DNA of 22,661 nucleotides from a virus. Under the pieces are notes generated by a model. That model was not told the DNA's origin and made no database searches. It saw nothing but the letters and a program-made list of their open reading frames with translations. Position 1 is the first letter of the stretch, and each line of letters opens with the position of its first letter. The position numbers and the translations under genes are program-made. The stretch lies in the IMG/VR virus record IMGVR_UViG_3300018048_000074, positions 1-22,661 of that record; one strand, written 5' to 3'. Positions 1 through 7,805 of this stretch are shown piece after piece.

Positions 1-306
1 TGCGCCCTTGGCGTCTTCCTGCCCTACGACTTGTATTCTCTTGTTAGTCCCACTGACAATCGTCAGTGAGCCACGACTACCAGATAGTGGCTCCCAACCA
101 GTAAGTGAGTTGGTAACGTCATCCCAAGGCACATGCGGGCCAGCAACTGCCCCGTAGAAGTCAGCCATATCAATCGTGCCTGACGCAGGTACACCAGCTT
201 AGGCACCATAGAACTCTGAGATATTGTGTGGTGTTGCAGTACTGAGGTATGGGAACTCGCCAGCAATGTCGAGCAGGCTGATTACACCGGAGGCCTGTAA
301 TGCCAT
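1..306 (-). pseudogene. Tail-associated protein with in-frame ochre stop, 3' end outside the window
   Basis: A well-formed start (ATG at 304-306 behind TAGGAG, seven bases upstream) opens a frame that reads MALQASGVISLLDIAGEF, then SEFYGA, and meets TAA at 199-201 after 35 codons. The same frame then stays open to the window edge, resuming with AGVPASGTIDMADFYGA. Both halves look like one known kind of phage protein: from memory, short N-terminal modules with ISL..I..EFG, SEYYG and VPSSGTIS..DFYG motifs are common in phage tail-region proteins. The stop falls exactly between two such modules. No good start follows the stop, so re-initiation is unlikely. It is either a nonsense mutation, a sequencing error or readthrough; if the stop is real the product is a 35-residue peptide. 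The start overlaps the stop of the upstream S74 fibre gene by one base (TAATG). Confidence 0.6.
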
Positions 307-1934
307 TATCTAACTCCTAATAGTTTCTTATACCAAGGGCGCTTCAGCTCTTCAACCTCTGCGCGTAGTTCTTTAATCCCTTCTATGAGGAGGCCAACCA
401 TGTTTCCGTAGGCTACCGAGTAGTGGTCTTCATCACCTACTACAGCTTCAGGCAAGACTTTCAAGACCTCCTGAGCTATCACCCCAGTCTGACGGATAGG
501 CACCGTAGGCTCACCGTCCTCGTCATACGCTATGTCAGTACGGTCAAAGGTGTAACCGCCAAGCTGGTCAATCTTATCCAAGGCATTCGGTATTACTTCG
601 ATGTTTGTCTTAACTCGAATGTCTGAGTAGGCTGTGACGTTACCACTTGTCCAGATGTTTGTGCCAATCGCGGCAGTACCATTACCGTTCTGACACCATA
701 CCATCTGGTGACCACCTGCCATCGTACCGCCAGTGGCATTGTTCGTGTGCTTGTAAGCTGCCCCGTACAGGTTGCCGAAGTTCGCACCAGTTGGGCTGCT
801 CCTGTACGCCACGCCCATAGACCAGATATGCTGGGTAAGCGTGGAGGTGTAGGTTCCGAACATGCCGTGGTCACGGTAGGATGTACCTACTACGAAGTCA
901 GTCCTAATGTCTGACATGCCACCAGACTGACCAATCAGCAAGCCAGCCGCAGCAGCGGTATAGCTCCTGCCGTAGGTGTCAGTGCCGTTGGTTCCAGTGA
1001 ACCGTGCCATGCCTGTAGCAGCACCCGTGGTACTAAAGGTGCCTGTCGAGTTGTAGTAAGCGGCGAACAGGTAACCATTAGCCTGACGCAGGGCAATCGT
1101 GTTGGCTGTCGCGGAGGAACTGATTGCATAGCCGTTGTAGGTGGTAGCTGACACAGCACCGCTACTGATTAGACTTGTGCAGTCTACCTGCCCTGCCTGT
1201 AAGCCACCATACCCTGCTGACCCGTTACCAATATGAACCTTATCACCACCGTACCAGTTCATGTATATGTCATTAGCAGTGGCAGAGTCTATGTGCAGGT
1301 TACCGTTTGTAGTAACCACCCCTGCCGTAGTCGCGCTATCTACTCCAGCGTCCCCTCCTATTTGTAAGTACTTGGATGAGGAGTTAGGCCCGAGGAGTAC
1401 AGTAGAAGCAGCGACATCGCCTGTAACGGTCACCCCAGTCGCAGTGGACGAGAGCTTGGTGCTGCCTTGATAACTGAGACTCACTTCGTTCTGGTTGATC
1501 GCCAGCTGCTCTCGCCAACTCCAATCCGTACCGTTCAGCTGCCCAGCTGTGGTCGATATGTCTGAGACCTTGAATGTCCAGGTACCAGAAGACTGGCTCC
1601 AGGATTCATGGAACACGTAGCCAGCTTCGGTAGTCTCTTCAATGCCGCCAGCGTTATCGTAATGGCCGACACGGACATTAAAGTTACCGGCACCATCGTT
1701 GAAGGTGATCCAGTGATTGCCATCCTCGAAGCTGAGGGAGTCAGCCCCGCTGAGGTGTATACTAGGCGAGTTAATCTGACCAGTAACCGTGAGGTCACCA
1801 GTCAGAGTGTCCGTAGTATTGTCGAGCTTGGTAGTTAACGCATCGGCTATATCTTGAGTAGTCGTATCCTTGAACTGCTCAAATGCTACCGCGTTGGCGT
1901 ACCTAGCATCATTGTCCTTCCGAACTCTAGGCAT
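306..1934 (-). CDS. Tail fibre/spike protein with C-terminal S74 intramolecular chaperone
   Basis: The 542-residue product is a phage receptor-binding or tail appendage protein. The N-terminal part (about 1-80) contains LTGDLTVTGQINSPSIHLSG, a repeat style usual in trimeric fibre shafts. The middle (about 80-430) is Gly/Ser/Thr/Ala-rich beta-structure. The last ~106 residues match the peptidase S74 (endosialidase-type) chaperone: SDIRVKTNIE with the conserved Ser437-Asp438, then TGVIAQEV, VAYGNMVGLLIEGIKEL and a terminal coiled coil. In this family the chaperone trimerises the fibre and then cuts itself off just before the serine; that is family knowledge and was not tested here. The gene starts three bases after the preceding fibre gene stops, with only a weak Shine-Dalgarno sequence, which suggests coupled translation. 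It is in the leftward late operon. Confidence 0.88.
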   Translation of the reverse strand: MPRVRKDNDARYANAVAFEQFKDTTTQDIADALTTKLDNTTDTLTGDLTVTGQINSPSIHLSGADSLSFEDGNHWITFNDGAGNFNVRVGHYDNAGGIEETTEAGYVFHESWSQSSGTWTFKVSDISTTAGQLNGTDWSWREQLAINQNEVSLSYQGSTKLSSTATGVTVTGDVAASTVLLGPNSSSKYLQIGGDAGVDSATTAGVVTTNGNLHIDSATANDIYMNWYGGDKVHIGNGSAGYGGLQAGQVDCTSLISSGAVSATTYNGYAISSSATANTIALRQANGYLFAAYYNSTGTFSTTGAATGMARFTGTNGTDTYGRSYTAAAAGLLIGQSGGMSDIRTDFVVGTSYRDHGMFGTYTSTLTQHIWSMGVAYRSSPTGANFGNLYGAAYKHTNNATGGTMAGGHQMVWCQNGNGTAAIGTNIWTSGNVTAYSDIRVKTNIEVIPNALDKIDQLGGYTFDRTDIAYDEDGEPTVPIRQTGVIAQEVLKVLPEAVVGDEDHYSVAYGNMVGLLIEGIKELRAEVEELKRPWYKKLLGVR

Positions 1935-1937
1935 TAA

Positions 1938-2939
1938 TTACACCGTCTGGTAAGCTGTTACGTTACCTTCGGCTATGAAGTTACCGGATGAGTCCAACCG
2001 AGCTACGTTGTTACCGTTGTAGTAGAAGTACAAGTTACCACCCGAGGCATTGATACGCCAGTTAGTTCCAGGTATGTTGGTATTGTTCTTCAGGTAGTTG
2101 AAGCTGGCATGGTTACCCCAGCCGTAAGCTGTGTTCCAGTTTGCAGAGCTATCTGTGACGATTGAGTAGGAACCAGAGGAGGCGTTACGCTTCATCAGAC
2201 CTTGTGAGTTGAAGTCACTGTCAATCACGATGTTTGCTGTGTTACCACCTGGAATGTTGGTGGCTTTTAAGTAGCCCTCTACTGAGTGATCGCCCCAGCT
2301 AAATGCGGTGTTCCACGCCGAAGAACTGCCCCCAGTCGCGGTGAGAGTAGTAAAAGTACCAGAGGTTGCAGTAGTTCCGCCGATGACTGTTCCGTCAATG
2401 GTTCCTCCATCAATATCGACACTAGTGAACTTACCTGTAGAAGCAACTGATGCTCCGATTGCGGTTCCATCAATACTACCCCCGTCAATGTTAACGCCAT
2501 CAGATACAATCGTACCACCCGTCATGTTCAAGGTAGTGATGTTAGCTGTTGAGAATGTACCAGTGGTAGCTGTTAGAGTATTCACGCCAGATACGTCATT
2601 GCCGCCCAGCGTAAGGTTACCCGTGAGGGTAGCACCGGGTGCAGTCAGTACGGTTGATACGTTTACAGTACCCGCTTGGATAGTTGTGAAGTCGCCCAAC
2701 CCCGGAGTGACCTGCCCTATGTCGGCACCATCGATCGATCCACCATTGGCAGATAGAGAGGTAAACGAGGCAGTTCCTGTGAATGTCGGAGAAGCGGCGG
2801 GAGCGCACAGTTCAAATGCACTCTTGATGTTATCGAACTCTGTAGTGAATTCAGAGCCGCGTATAACTTTAGCTGCGTTGCCTTGAGGGAGTGTATCCTT
2901 CGCAGCAAAGTCAGTGGTGATTACATACGATATGGACAT
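1938..2939 (-). CDS. Tail fibre-like protein lacking an S74 chaperone domain
   Basis: The 333-residue product is a fibre-type virion protein. The middle (about 95-200) carries spaced repeats of the form IDGGSIDGTAIG / IDGGTIDGTVIG and LTGNLTLGGNDVSG, typical of phage fibre shafts. It also has two copies of a WNTAYGWGNHAS / WNTAFSWGDHSV motif near 205 and 270. The C-terminus ends GNVTAYQTV. GNVTAY is the same string that leads directly into the S74 domain (GNVTAYSDIR) of the next gene, so this protein stops where a chaperone domain would be expected. A start at 2937-2939 is supported by AGGGG six bases upstream. Which receptor or tail part it serves cannot be told. Confidence 0.75.
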   Translation of the reverse strand: MSISYVITTDFAAKDTLPQGNAAKVIRGSEFTTEFDNIKSAFELCAPAASPTFTGTASFTSLSANGGSIDGADIGQVTPGLGDFTTIQAGTVNVSTVLTAPGATLTGNLTLGGNDVSGVNTLTATTGTFSTANITTLNMTGGTIVSDGVNIDGGSIDGTAIGASVASTGKFTSVDIDGGTIDGTVIGGTTATSGTFTTLTATGGSSSAWNTAFSWGDHSVEGYLKATNIPGGNTANIVIDSDFNSQGLMKRNASSGSYSIVTDSSANWNTAYGWGNHASFNYLKNNTNIPGTNWRINASGGNLYFYYNGNNVARLDSSGNFIAEGNVTAYQTV

Positions 2940-2968
2940 ACTTAGCCCCTAAGCAGGAAGAAGGGAAA

Positions 2969-2995
2969 GGAGACTAGACAGATTGCCTAGCCTCC
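2969..2995 (-). terminator. Rho-independent terminator after the major capsid gene
   Basis: On the minus strand GGAGGCTAG and CTAGTCTCC form a 9-bp stem (one G-T pair) around a 9-base loop, followed by a pyrimidine tract TTTCCCTTCTTCC. It lies in the 65-base gap between the capsid and fibre genes. A terminator at this place is known in T7-like phages, where it lets capsid mRNA be made in excess. The T run is interrupted, so termination is probably partial. Confidence 0.65.
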
Positions 2996-3004
2996 TCAGA
3001 CCGA

Positions 3005-3940
3005 TTAGACTACGAGAACGAAGCCTGATTCGGGACGGTACACTTTGGTGCCGTAGATAGTATCGGCAGTGTACAGAGTTGACAAGTACTCTTGCTTGTA
3101 CTGAGTCTGTGAGCGTACACCCAGCTGCTCAGCGAGTACCATAGTGTCGCGGTGTACCAAGAAGGCAGCGCGATCACCAACACCCAGACCTTCAGCATTG
3201 GCAGGAGCGTTAGTAGTGACATGAATGTCAACACCATACAACTCGCCAACCTTACCGCCTGGAACCTTACCGCTGTTAACGAAGTCGCTAGACACGTAAC
3301 GCTCGATGCCCATGATGGCGTTGCGAAGTACAGGCGGGATAACGAAAGAGCGTCCGTCCATAGGAACGTCAGCATCATCCATCTGCTGTATCGCAGCGCG
3401 GAACGCAGCATCAGTGAATGCACCAGCAGCAGCAGTACCGTTGTACGCTTCAACATCAGTGCCACCAGCGTTCGGTGTCAAGACGTTGCTGTTAGTCCAG
3501 TCAGCGCCGTCACCGTCACCGAAAGACTTACCAAGCTCAAACAGGTGGTCATCAACCTGAGTGGCCAGAGCGTAACCAGCATCACCAGTGTAGAACTTAC
3601 GCAGAGAGGACATAGCCTGAACCTCTACAATGTCCTCGATGAAGCGTGAGTACTCGAAGTGCTTGTCAATAACGACAGTCAGTTCACCTTCAACATTCGC
3701 TTGAATGTTAACCTGAGTGTTCGCAAGTTTCGCGGAAGCCGCGCCACGAACAGGCTTAGGAATGTGAATGGTGTCGCCTTTCTTGCCAGTCATCTTCATC
3801 TTCTTGACGAGGTTGGCAAGTACGAGATTCTGCTGGTAAGAGGCGATTACCTCGTCAGACCAAATCTCAGGAATGAAAGTGTCGGCATTCGTCAGGTTGA
3901 CGATGCTCGTTGCACCTCCGGGATATGTTTCAGTAGCCAT
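3005..3940 (-). CDS. Major capsid protein
   Basis: The 311-residue product is recognised as a podovirus-type major capsid (coat) protein. The N-terminus reads MATETYPGGATSIVNLTNAD, then TFIPEIWSDEV, LVKKMKMTGKKGDTIHIPKP and a region about 80-125 (VVIDKHFEYSRFIEDIVEVQ) that fits the coat-protein family seen in many marine and enteric podoviruses. Fold-level knowledge would make it an HK97-like shell subunit. It follows the scaffold gene by 18 bases with a strong AAGGAG seven bases before the ATG. A terminator follows. No decoration domain or cleavage signal is evident. The length is normal for such coats (about 300-400 residues). Confidence 0.88.
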   Translation of the reverse strand: MATETYPGGATSIVNLTNADTFIPEIWSDEVIASYQQNLVLANLVKKMKMTGKKGDTIHIPKPVRGAASAKLANTQVNIQANVEGELTVVIDKHFEYSRFIEDIVEVQAMSSLRKFYTGDAGYALATQVDDHLFELGKSFGDGDGADWTNSNVLTPNAGGTDVEAYNGTAAAGAFTDAAFRAAIQQMDDADVPMDGRSFVIPPVLRNAIMGIERYVSSDFVNSGKVPGGKVGELYGVDIHVTTNAPANAEGLGVGDRAAFLVHRDTMVLAEQLGVRSQTQYKQEYLSTLYTADTIYGTKVYRPESGFVLVV

Positions 3941-3958
3941 TGGATAGTCTCCTTATCC

Positions 3959-4777
3959 TTAAATGACCCGTTTCTCTCTATAGGCTAGGATGATTTCATC
4001 TTGTATAGCCTCATAGCGATCGGGGTCGTCACGCATGAGTTTAATAATGTCAGCCCTACGGTACTTCTTCTTCTGAATCTTAGAACCATCAGCACTGGGT
4101 TTACTGCTACCCGTGGATGCCTCTTTCACTTGTCGGGAACGATCAGACTTCTCAGCCGCGACCGCTACCTCTGCTACGCCAACCTTCTCTTTCCAAGTGG
4201 AAATCAGATTATTGGCACTGTGAAAGTCAAAGTTCTGGTCAGCCTGCTGAAAGAGGGCTACGCGAATCTGATCTGCTTTAATCCACTCTGCGAACTTCGG
4301 GTCACCTATGACCGTCTTGTAATCAGGGTGGACACTTTCAAGCCTACTCAGGTTTGCCTGTGCCTCCATCTGCTGTGCTGCCGCTTCAGCTTTTCTGATC
4401 GATGGGTGGCTAGCGATCTTACTGTCGAGCGCACCATCCGGATCAGCGAAGAAGTCTACCGAGTCACTGGCTTCTTCAATTGCCGATGCTTGGACAACGG
4501 GACGTTCGCGGGTTACGAAATCATCGAATGCTTTTCGGAGTTCGCCCACCTCAGAAGAATGTTTGCCTAGGAGCTTCTCAGCTTCCATGTGCATCCGAGC
4601 TATATCAGAGGCTGACTTGCCTCGATACTTCTCGGGTAGATCATCTTCGGGAGTTGGCTCTACGACTTGCTCAGGCTCCGGTTCCGGTTCGCCTTGCTCG
4701 TCTTGAGCGTCCACTGCAATGTCTACAACATCCTCTTCTTGTTGAGGTTCTGTCTCGTCTATCCATCTAGCTGCCAT
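3959..4777 (-). CDS. Capsid assembly scaffolding protein
   Basis: The 272-residue product has the hallmarks of a phage scaffold. The first ~45 residues are very acidic and contain EPEPEPEQVVEPTPEDDLP. This leads to LPEKYRGKSASDIARMHMEA, a motif met in many podovirus scaffolds, followed by long charged helices and a basic C-terminal segment (about 230-260, SKIQKKKYRRADIIKLMRDD), probably the coat-binding end. It sits directly before the major capsid gene, the usual position. The start is supported by GGAG six bases upstream. A terminator hairpin lies just upstream of the gene, so it depends on readthrough or RNA processing, because no sigma70 promoter is visible in the 59-base gap. Scaffolds chaperone procapsid assembly and leave the mature head. 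Confidence 0.85.
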   Translation of the reverse strand: MAARWIDETEPQQEEDVVDIAVDAQDEQGEPEPEPEQVVEPTPEDDLPEKYRGKSASDIARMHMEAEKLLGKHSSEVGELRKAFDDFVTRERPVVQASAIEEASDSVDFFADPDGALDSKIASHPSIRKAEAAAQQMEAQANLSRLESVHPDYKTVIGDPKFAEWIKADQIRVALFQQADQNFDFHSANNLISTWKEKVGVAEVAVAAEKSDRSRQVKEASTGSSKPSADGSKIQKKKYRRADIIKLMRDDPDRYEAIQDEIILAYREKRVI

Positions 4778-4814
4778 TGGTTGTCTCCGTACCGTGAGGT
4801 ATTGTGGAAAAGAA

Positions 4815-4846
4815 AACTAGCTGGGTGGCAACCCAGTTATCTAGTT
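4815..4846 (-). terminator. Rho-independent terminator upstream of the scaffold gene
   Basis: On the minus strand a two-part stem forms: AACTAG with CTAGTT outside and CTGGGT with ACCCAG inside, closing a TGCC loop, with a four-base bulge on the 5' side. TTCTTTTCC follows. The stop codon of the upstream zinc-ribbon gene (4837-4839) lies inside the hairpin. It would cut transcription before the scaffold and coat genes unless bypassed. Confidence 0.7.
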
Positions 4847-5055
4847 GTTTTACCCTTGCTTTCATGCTCTCGAAGCCACTTTATGTGAGCGCCTGGGAAA
4901 TCTCCCGAGGCTCCTTCGAGTTGGCACTTGACAGGGGATATGAGCCGCTTCGCTTCATGTCCACACTTGCATCGTACATGGGACACACCGCTATCGGCTA
5001 ATCGCTCAAAGACCTCGTCAGTCCCTTCGCACCTGAAGTCAAACAATATGAGCAT
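4837..5055 (-). CDS. Small zinc-ribbon-like protein
   Basis: The 72-residue product begins MLILFDFRCEG and has four cysteines at 9, 29, 31 and 44, with VRCKCGHEAKRLI in the middle. The layout resembles FmdB-type zinc ribbons, small proteins often encoded among phage head genes, but the usual first CxxC is reduced to a single cysteine. The start ATG overlaps the preceding gene by 17 bases and is backed by GGAGG six bases upstream, which decides it. Its role is unknown; metal binding is inferred. Confidence 0.65.
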   Translation of the reverse strand: MLILFDFRCEGTDEVFERLADSGVSHVRCKCGHEAKRLISPVKCQLEGASGDFPGAHIKWLREHESKGKTTR

Positions 5056-5296
5056 TGTCTGCCTCCGGAACTAAGAGTTCATCGTAAGCCTTCTTCGCAT
5101 TCTCCTCAAACTGGATAAACCGGTCGAGGATAAGTAGTTTACCTTGATTGAAGTACAGTCCATTGCTGTCAGTTACGTTTCGGATATTCTCGATACGCTC
5201 TTGGTCAGCTGTGAAGTCCTCAATCAGGTGTTTCCATCCAGGGTGAAGGAATAAGTCGAACAGGTCTTCGTAGTACTTCTGAAGTTCCGGCTCCAC
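5039..5296 (-). CDS. Hypothetical phage protein, 85 residues
   Basis: No family function is recognised with confidence. The protein is acidic and probably all-helical (YYEDLFDLFLHPGWKHLIED near the start, FIQFEENAKKAYDELLV near the end). It starts with GTG at 5294-5296, immediately after the TAA of the 41-residue gene (TAAGTG), with GAAGG eight bases upstream. It overlaps the zinc-ribbon gene by 17 bases. The tight linkage of these three small genes between the second promoter and the scaffold gene suggests a head-morphogenesis accessory role, which is inference only. Confidence 0.65.
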   Translation of the reverse strand: MEPELQKYYEDLFDLFLHPGWKHLIEDFTADQERIENIRNVTDSNGLYFNQGKLLILDRFIQFEENAKKAYDELLVPEADNAHIV

Positions 5297-5422
5297 TTAG
5301 CTTGCCTTCTTCCGAGGGGGAGTGGCTTTTGCGTCCTCTAGTTGCTTGACGCGCTTATCCAGATCATCCAGGATTCTGTTAATCTGTTCTACCACATTAT
5401 CAAGGTCTTGCTTGCGGATCAT
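5297..5422 (-). CDS. Small coiled-coil protein, 41 residues
   Basis: ATG at 5420-5422 with AAGGGG upstream opens a 41-codon frame ending TAA at 5297-5299. The first ~30 residues form an obvious heptad pattern (VVEQINRILDDLDKRVKQLE), followed by a basic, Pro-rich tail (PPRKKAS). It is the first gene after the internal promoter and is directly coupled to the next gene. Small coiled-coil proteins of this type are frequent in phage head/tail operons, but no specific function is recognised. Confidence 0.6.
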   Translation of the reverse strand: MIRKQDLDNVVEQINRILDDLDKRVKQLEDAKATPPRKKAS

Positions 5423-5456
5423 GTCATTCCCCTTAGTAGGTGACTATTGAGTCCCG

Positions 5457-5485
5457 ATTGTACCATAGTTTTTCCCTATTGTCAA
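5457..5485 (-). promoter_or_regulatory. Internal leftward sigma70 promoter
   Basis: On the minus strand TTGACA (5480-5485), a 17-base spacer (5463-5479) and TACAAT (5457-5462) form a consensus -35 and a near-consensus -10. The -35 box contains the TGA stop of the 532-residue gene. The bases after the -10 (CGGGACT) resemble those of the promoter at 12805-12833 (CGGACACT). It would give scaffold, coat and fibre genes extra transcription. Confidence 0.82.
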
Positions 5486-7080
5486 GAGATATTAGGTACT
5501 CCGTTAACCGCTGCTATCGTACCCGGTGTTGCTCCACCAGACCAAACCAGCCCTATGTAGCCGCCTTCTCGGACTACTGACCCGCTACCAACGTCCCAGA
5601 TACGCTCCTTCTGAAGGGTTATAAAGCCTCCAGCGAGGGCTACCGAGGCACTGTTAAGACTCAGCGTCTTGCCGACTGCCATTACTACGTCAGCCCCTGC
5701 TACGTCTACTGAGGCGGAAGCAACGCCAAGCTCCCTAGTCGTGGTCAGGTCTACACTGCTGCCGGTGGGCGTGACGCTACCAGACTCTACGGTAAGTGCG
5801 TAGTCCCTGGAGAAGTCAATACTCTCTCCGTTGATGTTCCAGCTGGCAGAGTTGACAAACAGCTGCTGCCCTACGCCAATGGATACATCACCGCCAGCTA
5901 AGGTTACTGCGCCAGATTCAAGTGTCGCATACCGCTCAACCTCGAACCCTACCGAGCCTCCGCTGATGCTGAATGAACCGGACAGTGCATCGATGAAACG
6001 CTGGGTAACGTCAGTCTTGGTCATGGTGACCTGCTGACCGGAGGTGGCTACAGAGCCTCCATCGATGAACAGTCCAAGACCGGTAGTGAAGTCTACGCTA
6101 GCACCCGATGCACTCAGGGAGCCTGCGTTGAGGTCAAGGGCATGACCGCGCTGTAACCCAACCGATGCCCCAGAGACTGATACGCTGCCAGACTCTACGA
6201 ACAACTCACGCGAGGCCGCTATGTCTAACGTGCCGCCAGAGGCCGCCAGAGCGCCTGTATCGACATTTAGCCCGAGAGACAGGCCGATCCCTAGGGCGGC
6301 CCCTGTGATGCCCACAGAGCCGCTCTGGAGCGCCCAGTCGTTATGGGTCTTGGTCAGCGTCAGGTTAGCGCCCGGCACACTCATGGAGTGCGTCAGGAAG
6401 TTCCAACCTAAACCACTGGTTAATGTTACCTGCGAACCTGCCGAGGTTACCGAGCCACTGTTAAGATTCCAGGTTAAACCCTGAGCCATCCCAACGGACG
6501 CACCAGTGATTCCTAAAGAGGCTGTGTTAACGTCCAGCTTACGGCTAGCAGCCTGTGTGACTGACGAGCCTGCTATGCTTTCAGAGCCGGAGTTTACATC
6601 TAGTGGGAAGTTAGCGGCGAGTGGGCTGTAGTCAACACGAATGGTGAAGGCTGCCCAGTCGATTGTGTCGACATCGTCCTTCATGTTGGCCGTATATGGC
6701 CCCTGGATCAGAATTGCATCCCAATCGCTAGCTACCGCAATAGTTGGGGCTACGGAGGGTGTTTGGTTTACAAGCGTAGCACTTGTAGCAACACCACTTG
6801 CAATTATGGCTCCACAAATACAAGCACTAACACCGCCGGTACCGGGATTTCCATAGGTTGCGCTGGTAGGGCCTACACCACCACCAATCGCAAAACCCAG
6901 TCCAAGACTGTCGTCTGAGCTATTGGTCTTGGTTATTGTTGGGGTGCCTACAACGGTGACACTATTGATTGTAGACCCGTCAAAATCAACAGGAACATCA
7001 GCAACAATGTCTTGAATTCCTTGCCTAGTGTTAGGATCAACACCAGTCTGTGCGGCTACTGTAATGTCCCAAATAGCCAT
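5482..7080 (-). CDS. Virion-associated protein made of ~16 tandem 22-residue beta repeats
   Basis: The 532-residue product has a non-repetitive N-terminal domain (about 1-155, starting MAIWDITVAAQTG) and then about sixteen tandem units of roughly 22 residues. The pattern is L-x-V-x-SGSV-xxx-G-xxVxLxxGxx; examples are LFVESGSVSVSGASVGLQRG and LTVESGSVTPTGSSVDLTTT. Unit nine carries a short insertion (VTQRFIDA). From memory, GSYxLTG-type repeats of the same shape occur in large phage virion proteins of unknown role. A beta-solenoid or beta-strand stack is a reasonable inference. It overlaps the preceding gene by one base (TAATG), in the late operon between head and scaffold genes. It could be a head fibre, tail or adhesive appendage. 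Confidence 0.7.
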   Translation of the reverse strand: MAIWDITVAAQTGVDPNTRQGIQDIVADVPVDFDGSTINSVTVVGTPTITKTNSSDDSLGLGFAIGGGVGPTSATYGNPGTGGVSACICGAIIASGVATSATLVNQTPSVAPTIAVASDWDAILIQGPYTANMKDDVDTIDWAAFTIRVDYSPLAANFPLDVNSGSESIAGSSVTQAASRKLDVNTASLGITGASVGMAQGLTWNLNSGSVTSAGSQVTLTSGLGWNFLTHSMSVPGANLTLTKTHNDWALQSGSVGITGAALGIGLSLGLNVDTGALAASGGTLDIAASRELFVESGSVSVSGASVGLQRGHALDLNAGSLSASGASVDFTTGLGLFIDGGSVATSGQQVTMTKTDVTQRFIDALSGSFSISGGSVGFEVERYATLESGAVTLAGGDVSIGVGQQLFVNSASWNINGESIDFSRDYALTVESGSVTPTGSSVDLTTTRELGVASASVDVAGADVVMAVGKTLSLNSASVALAGGFITLQKERIWDVGSGSVVREGGYIGLVWSGGATPGTIAAVNGVPNIS

Positions 7081-7370
7081 TACTTAGCTACCTCTCGGAG
7101 AGGCACACGACAGCTAGGGTCTTCGCAGTAACCCCTGTTAGCACCCTCACCATCGGGCCAGTCTTTACAGTTCAAACCGTCCACCCACGCATCTCCTGTC
7201 GCCTCCTTGTATCGATCAGAGGCTATCACCTTGTCCCAATCATGGAGATCAAGCATGATCCCACACGCCCACCTTCTCTCGGGAGCGCGGGGATCGTACT
7301 CGACCAGTTCAGCACAGGGTTTCCCCCGTACCCAACAGCAATGGTCAGCGCCATTGCCATTACACGGCAT
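7080..7370 (-). CDS. Cysteine-rich hypothetical phage protein, 96 residues
   Basis: The product has eight cysteines (3, 11, 12, 19, 36, 68, 82, 87) and starts MPCNGNGADHCCWVRGKPCA, with ERRWACGIMLDLHDWDKVI in the middle. From memory similar CNG..HCCW..G..C proteins are found in the structural operons of other phages, without a known function. Metal binding or disulfide cross-linking are both possible. Its start overlaps the TAA of the upstream gene (TAATG) and its end overlaps the next start in the same way, so translation is probably coupled. Confidence 0.65.
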   Translation of the reverse strand: MPCNGNGADHCCWVRGKPCAELVEYDPRAPERRWACGIMLDLHDWDKVIASDRYKEATGDAWVDGLNCKDWPDGEGANRGYCEDPSCRVPLREVAK

Positions 7371-7804
7371 TAACTAACAGTCAACAGGTTCGTGTTGATG
7401 GTGATAGTCAATGTCTCCGCATCAGCCAAGGTGATAGATGAGCCGTAGTCGTACCACCCAATCGCTGCGTTTGCAGGCGCAGTAGAGTTGGAGTTGTACA
7501 GGACAGCGTATTGGAATGGGCCGATGCTACCGCCAGAGGCAGTGAACACAAGTCCACCAGTAGCGTTCAGCGTAGCCGTACCGCCGGACTCGGTGTACGT
7601 TACACCAGTCAGTGTGTTACCACCAGCAGGGTAGCCACTAGCAGCCACCGGAGCAGGGTGATCAGTCAGGTTCCAGTTTACGTCAGTCGCAGTAGGAGCC
7701 GTATTGGTCAACGCGATCTTAAGAGTATCAGCAGTCCAGTCGTGAGAGCCGGAGCCGAGGTCTTCAGAAAGCTCGTTGAACTTATTAAATGAAGAAGTGG
7801 GCAT
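7370..7804 (-). CDS. Conserved phage virion-type protein, 144 residues
   Basis: The sequence begins MPTSSFNKFNELSEDLGSGS, then DTLKIALTNTAPTAT, followed by a Gly/Thr/Ala-rich beta-type body (ATLNATGGLVFTASGGSIGP) and an IGWYDYGSSITL stretch. From memory this 'FNKF...LALTNTAP' layout is a recurrent small protein in head-gene clusters of podo- and siphoviruses, usually labelled hypothetical or structural. It lies one base after the collagen-like gene. A structural role is inferred from content and position only. Confidence 0.65.
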   Translation of the reverse strand: MPTSSFNKFNELSEDLGSGSHDWTADTLKIALTNTAPTATDVNWNLTDHPAPVAASGYPAGGNTLTGVTYTESGGTATLNATGGLVFTASGGSIGPFQYAVLYNSNSTAPANAAIGWYDYGSSITLADAETLTITINTNLLTVS

Positions 7805-7805
7805 A

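Noticed and set aside
63-266. 67-codon minus-strand frame at the left edge
   Set aside because: It lies in another frame across the interrupted tail gene; composition is not protein-like and the real frame has the better start.
2308-2886. 192-codon plus-strand frame
   Set aside because: Antisense to the fibre gene; its Val/Pro-rich composition is the usual shadow of Gly/Thr-rich repeats.
4001-4570. 189-codon plus-strand frame opposite the scaffold gene
   Set aside because: Antisense to a confidently identified gene, with no motif of its own.
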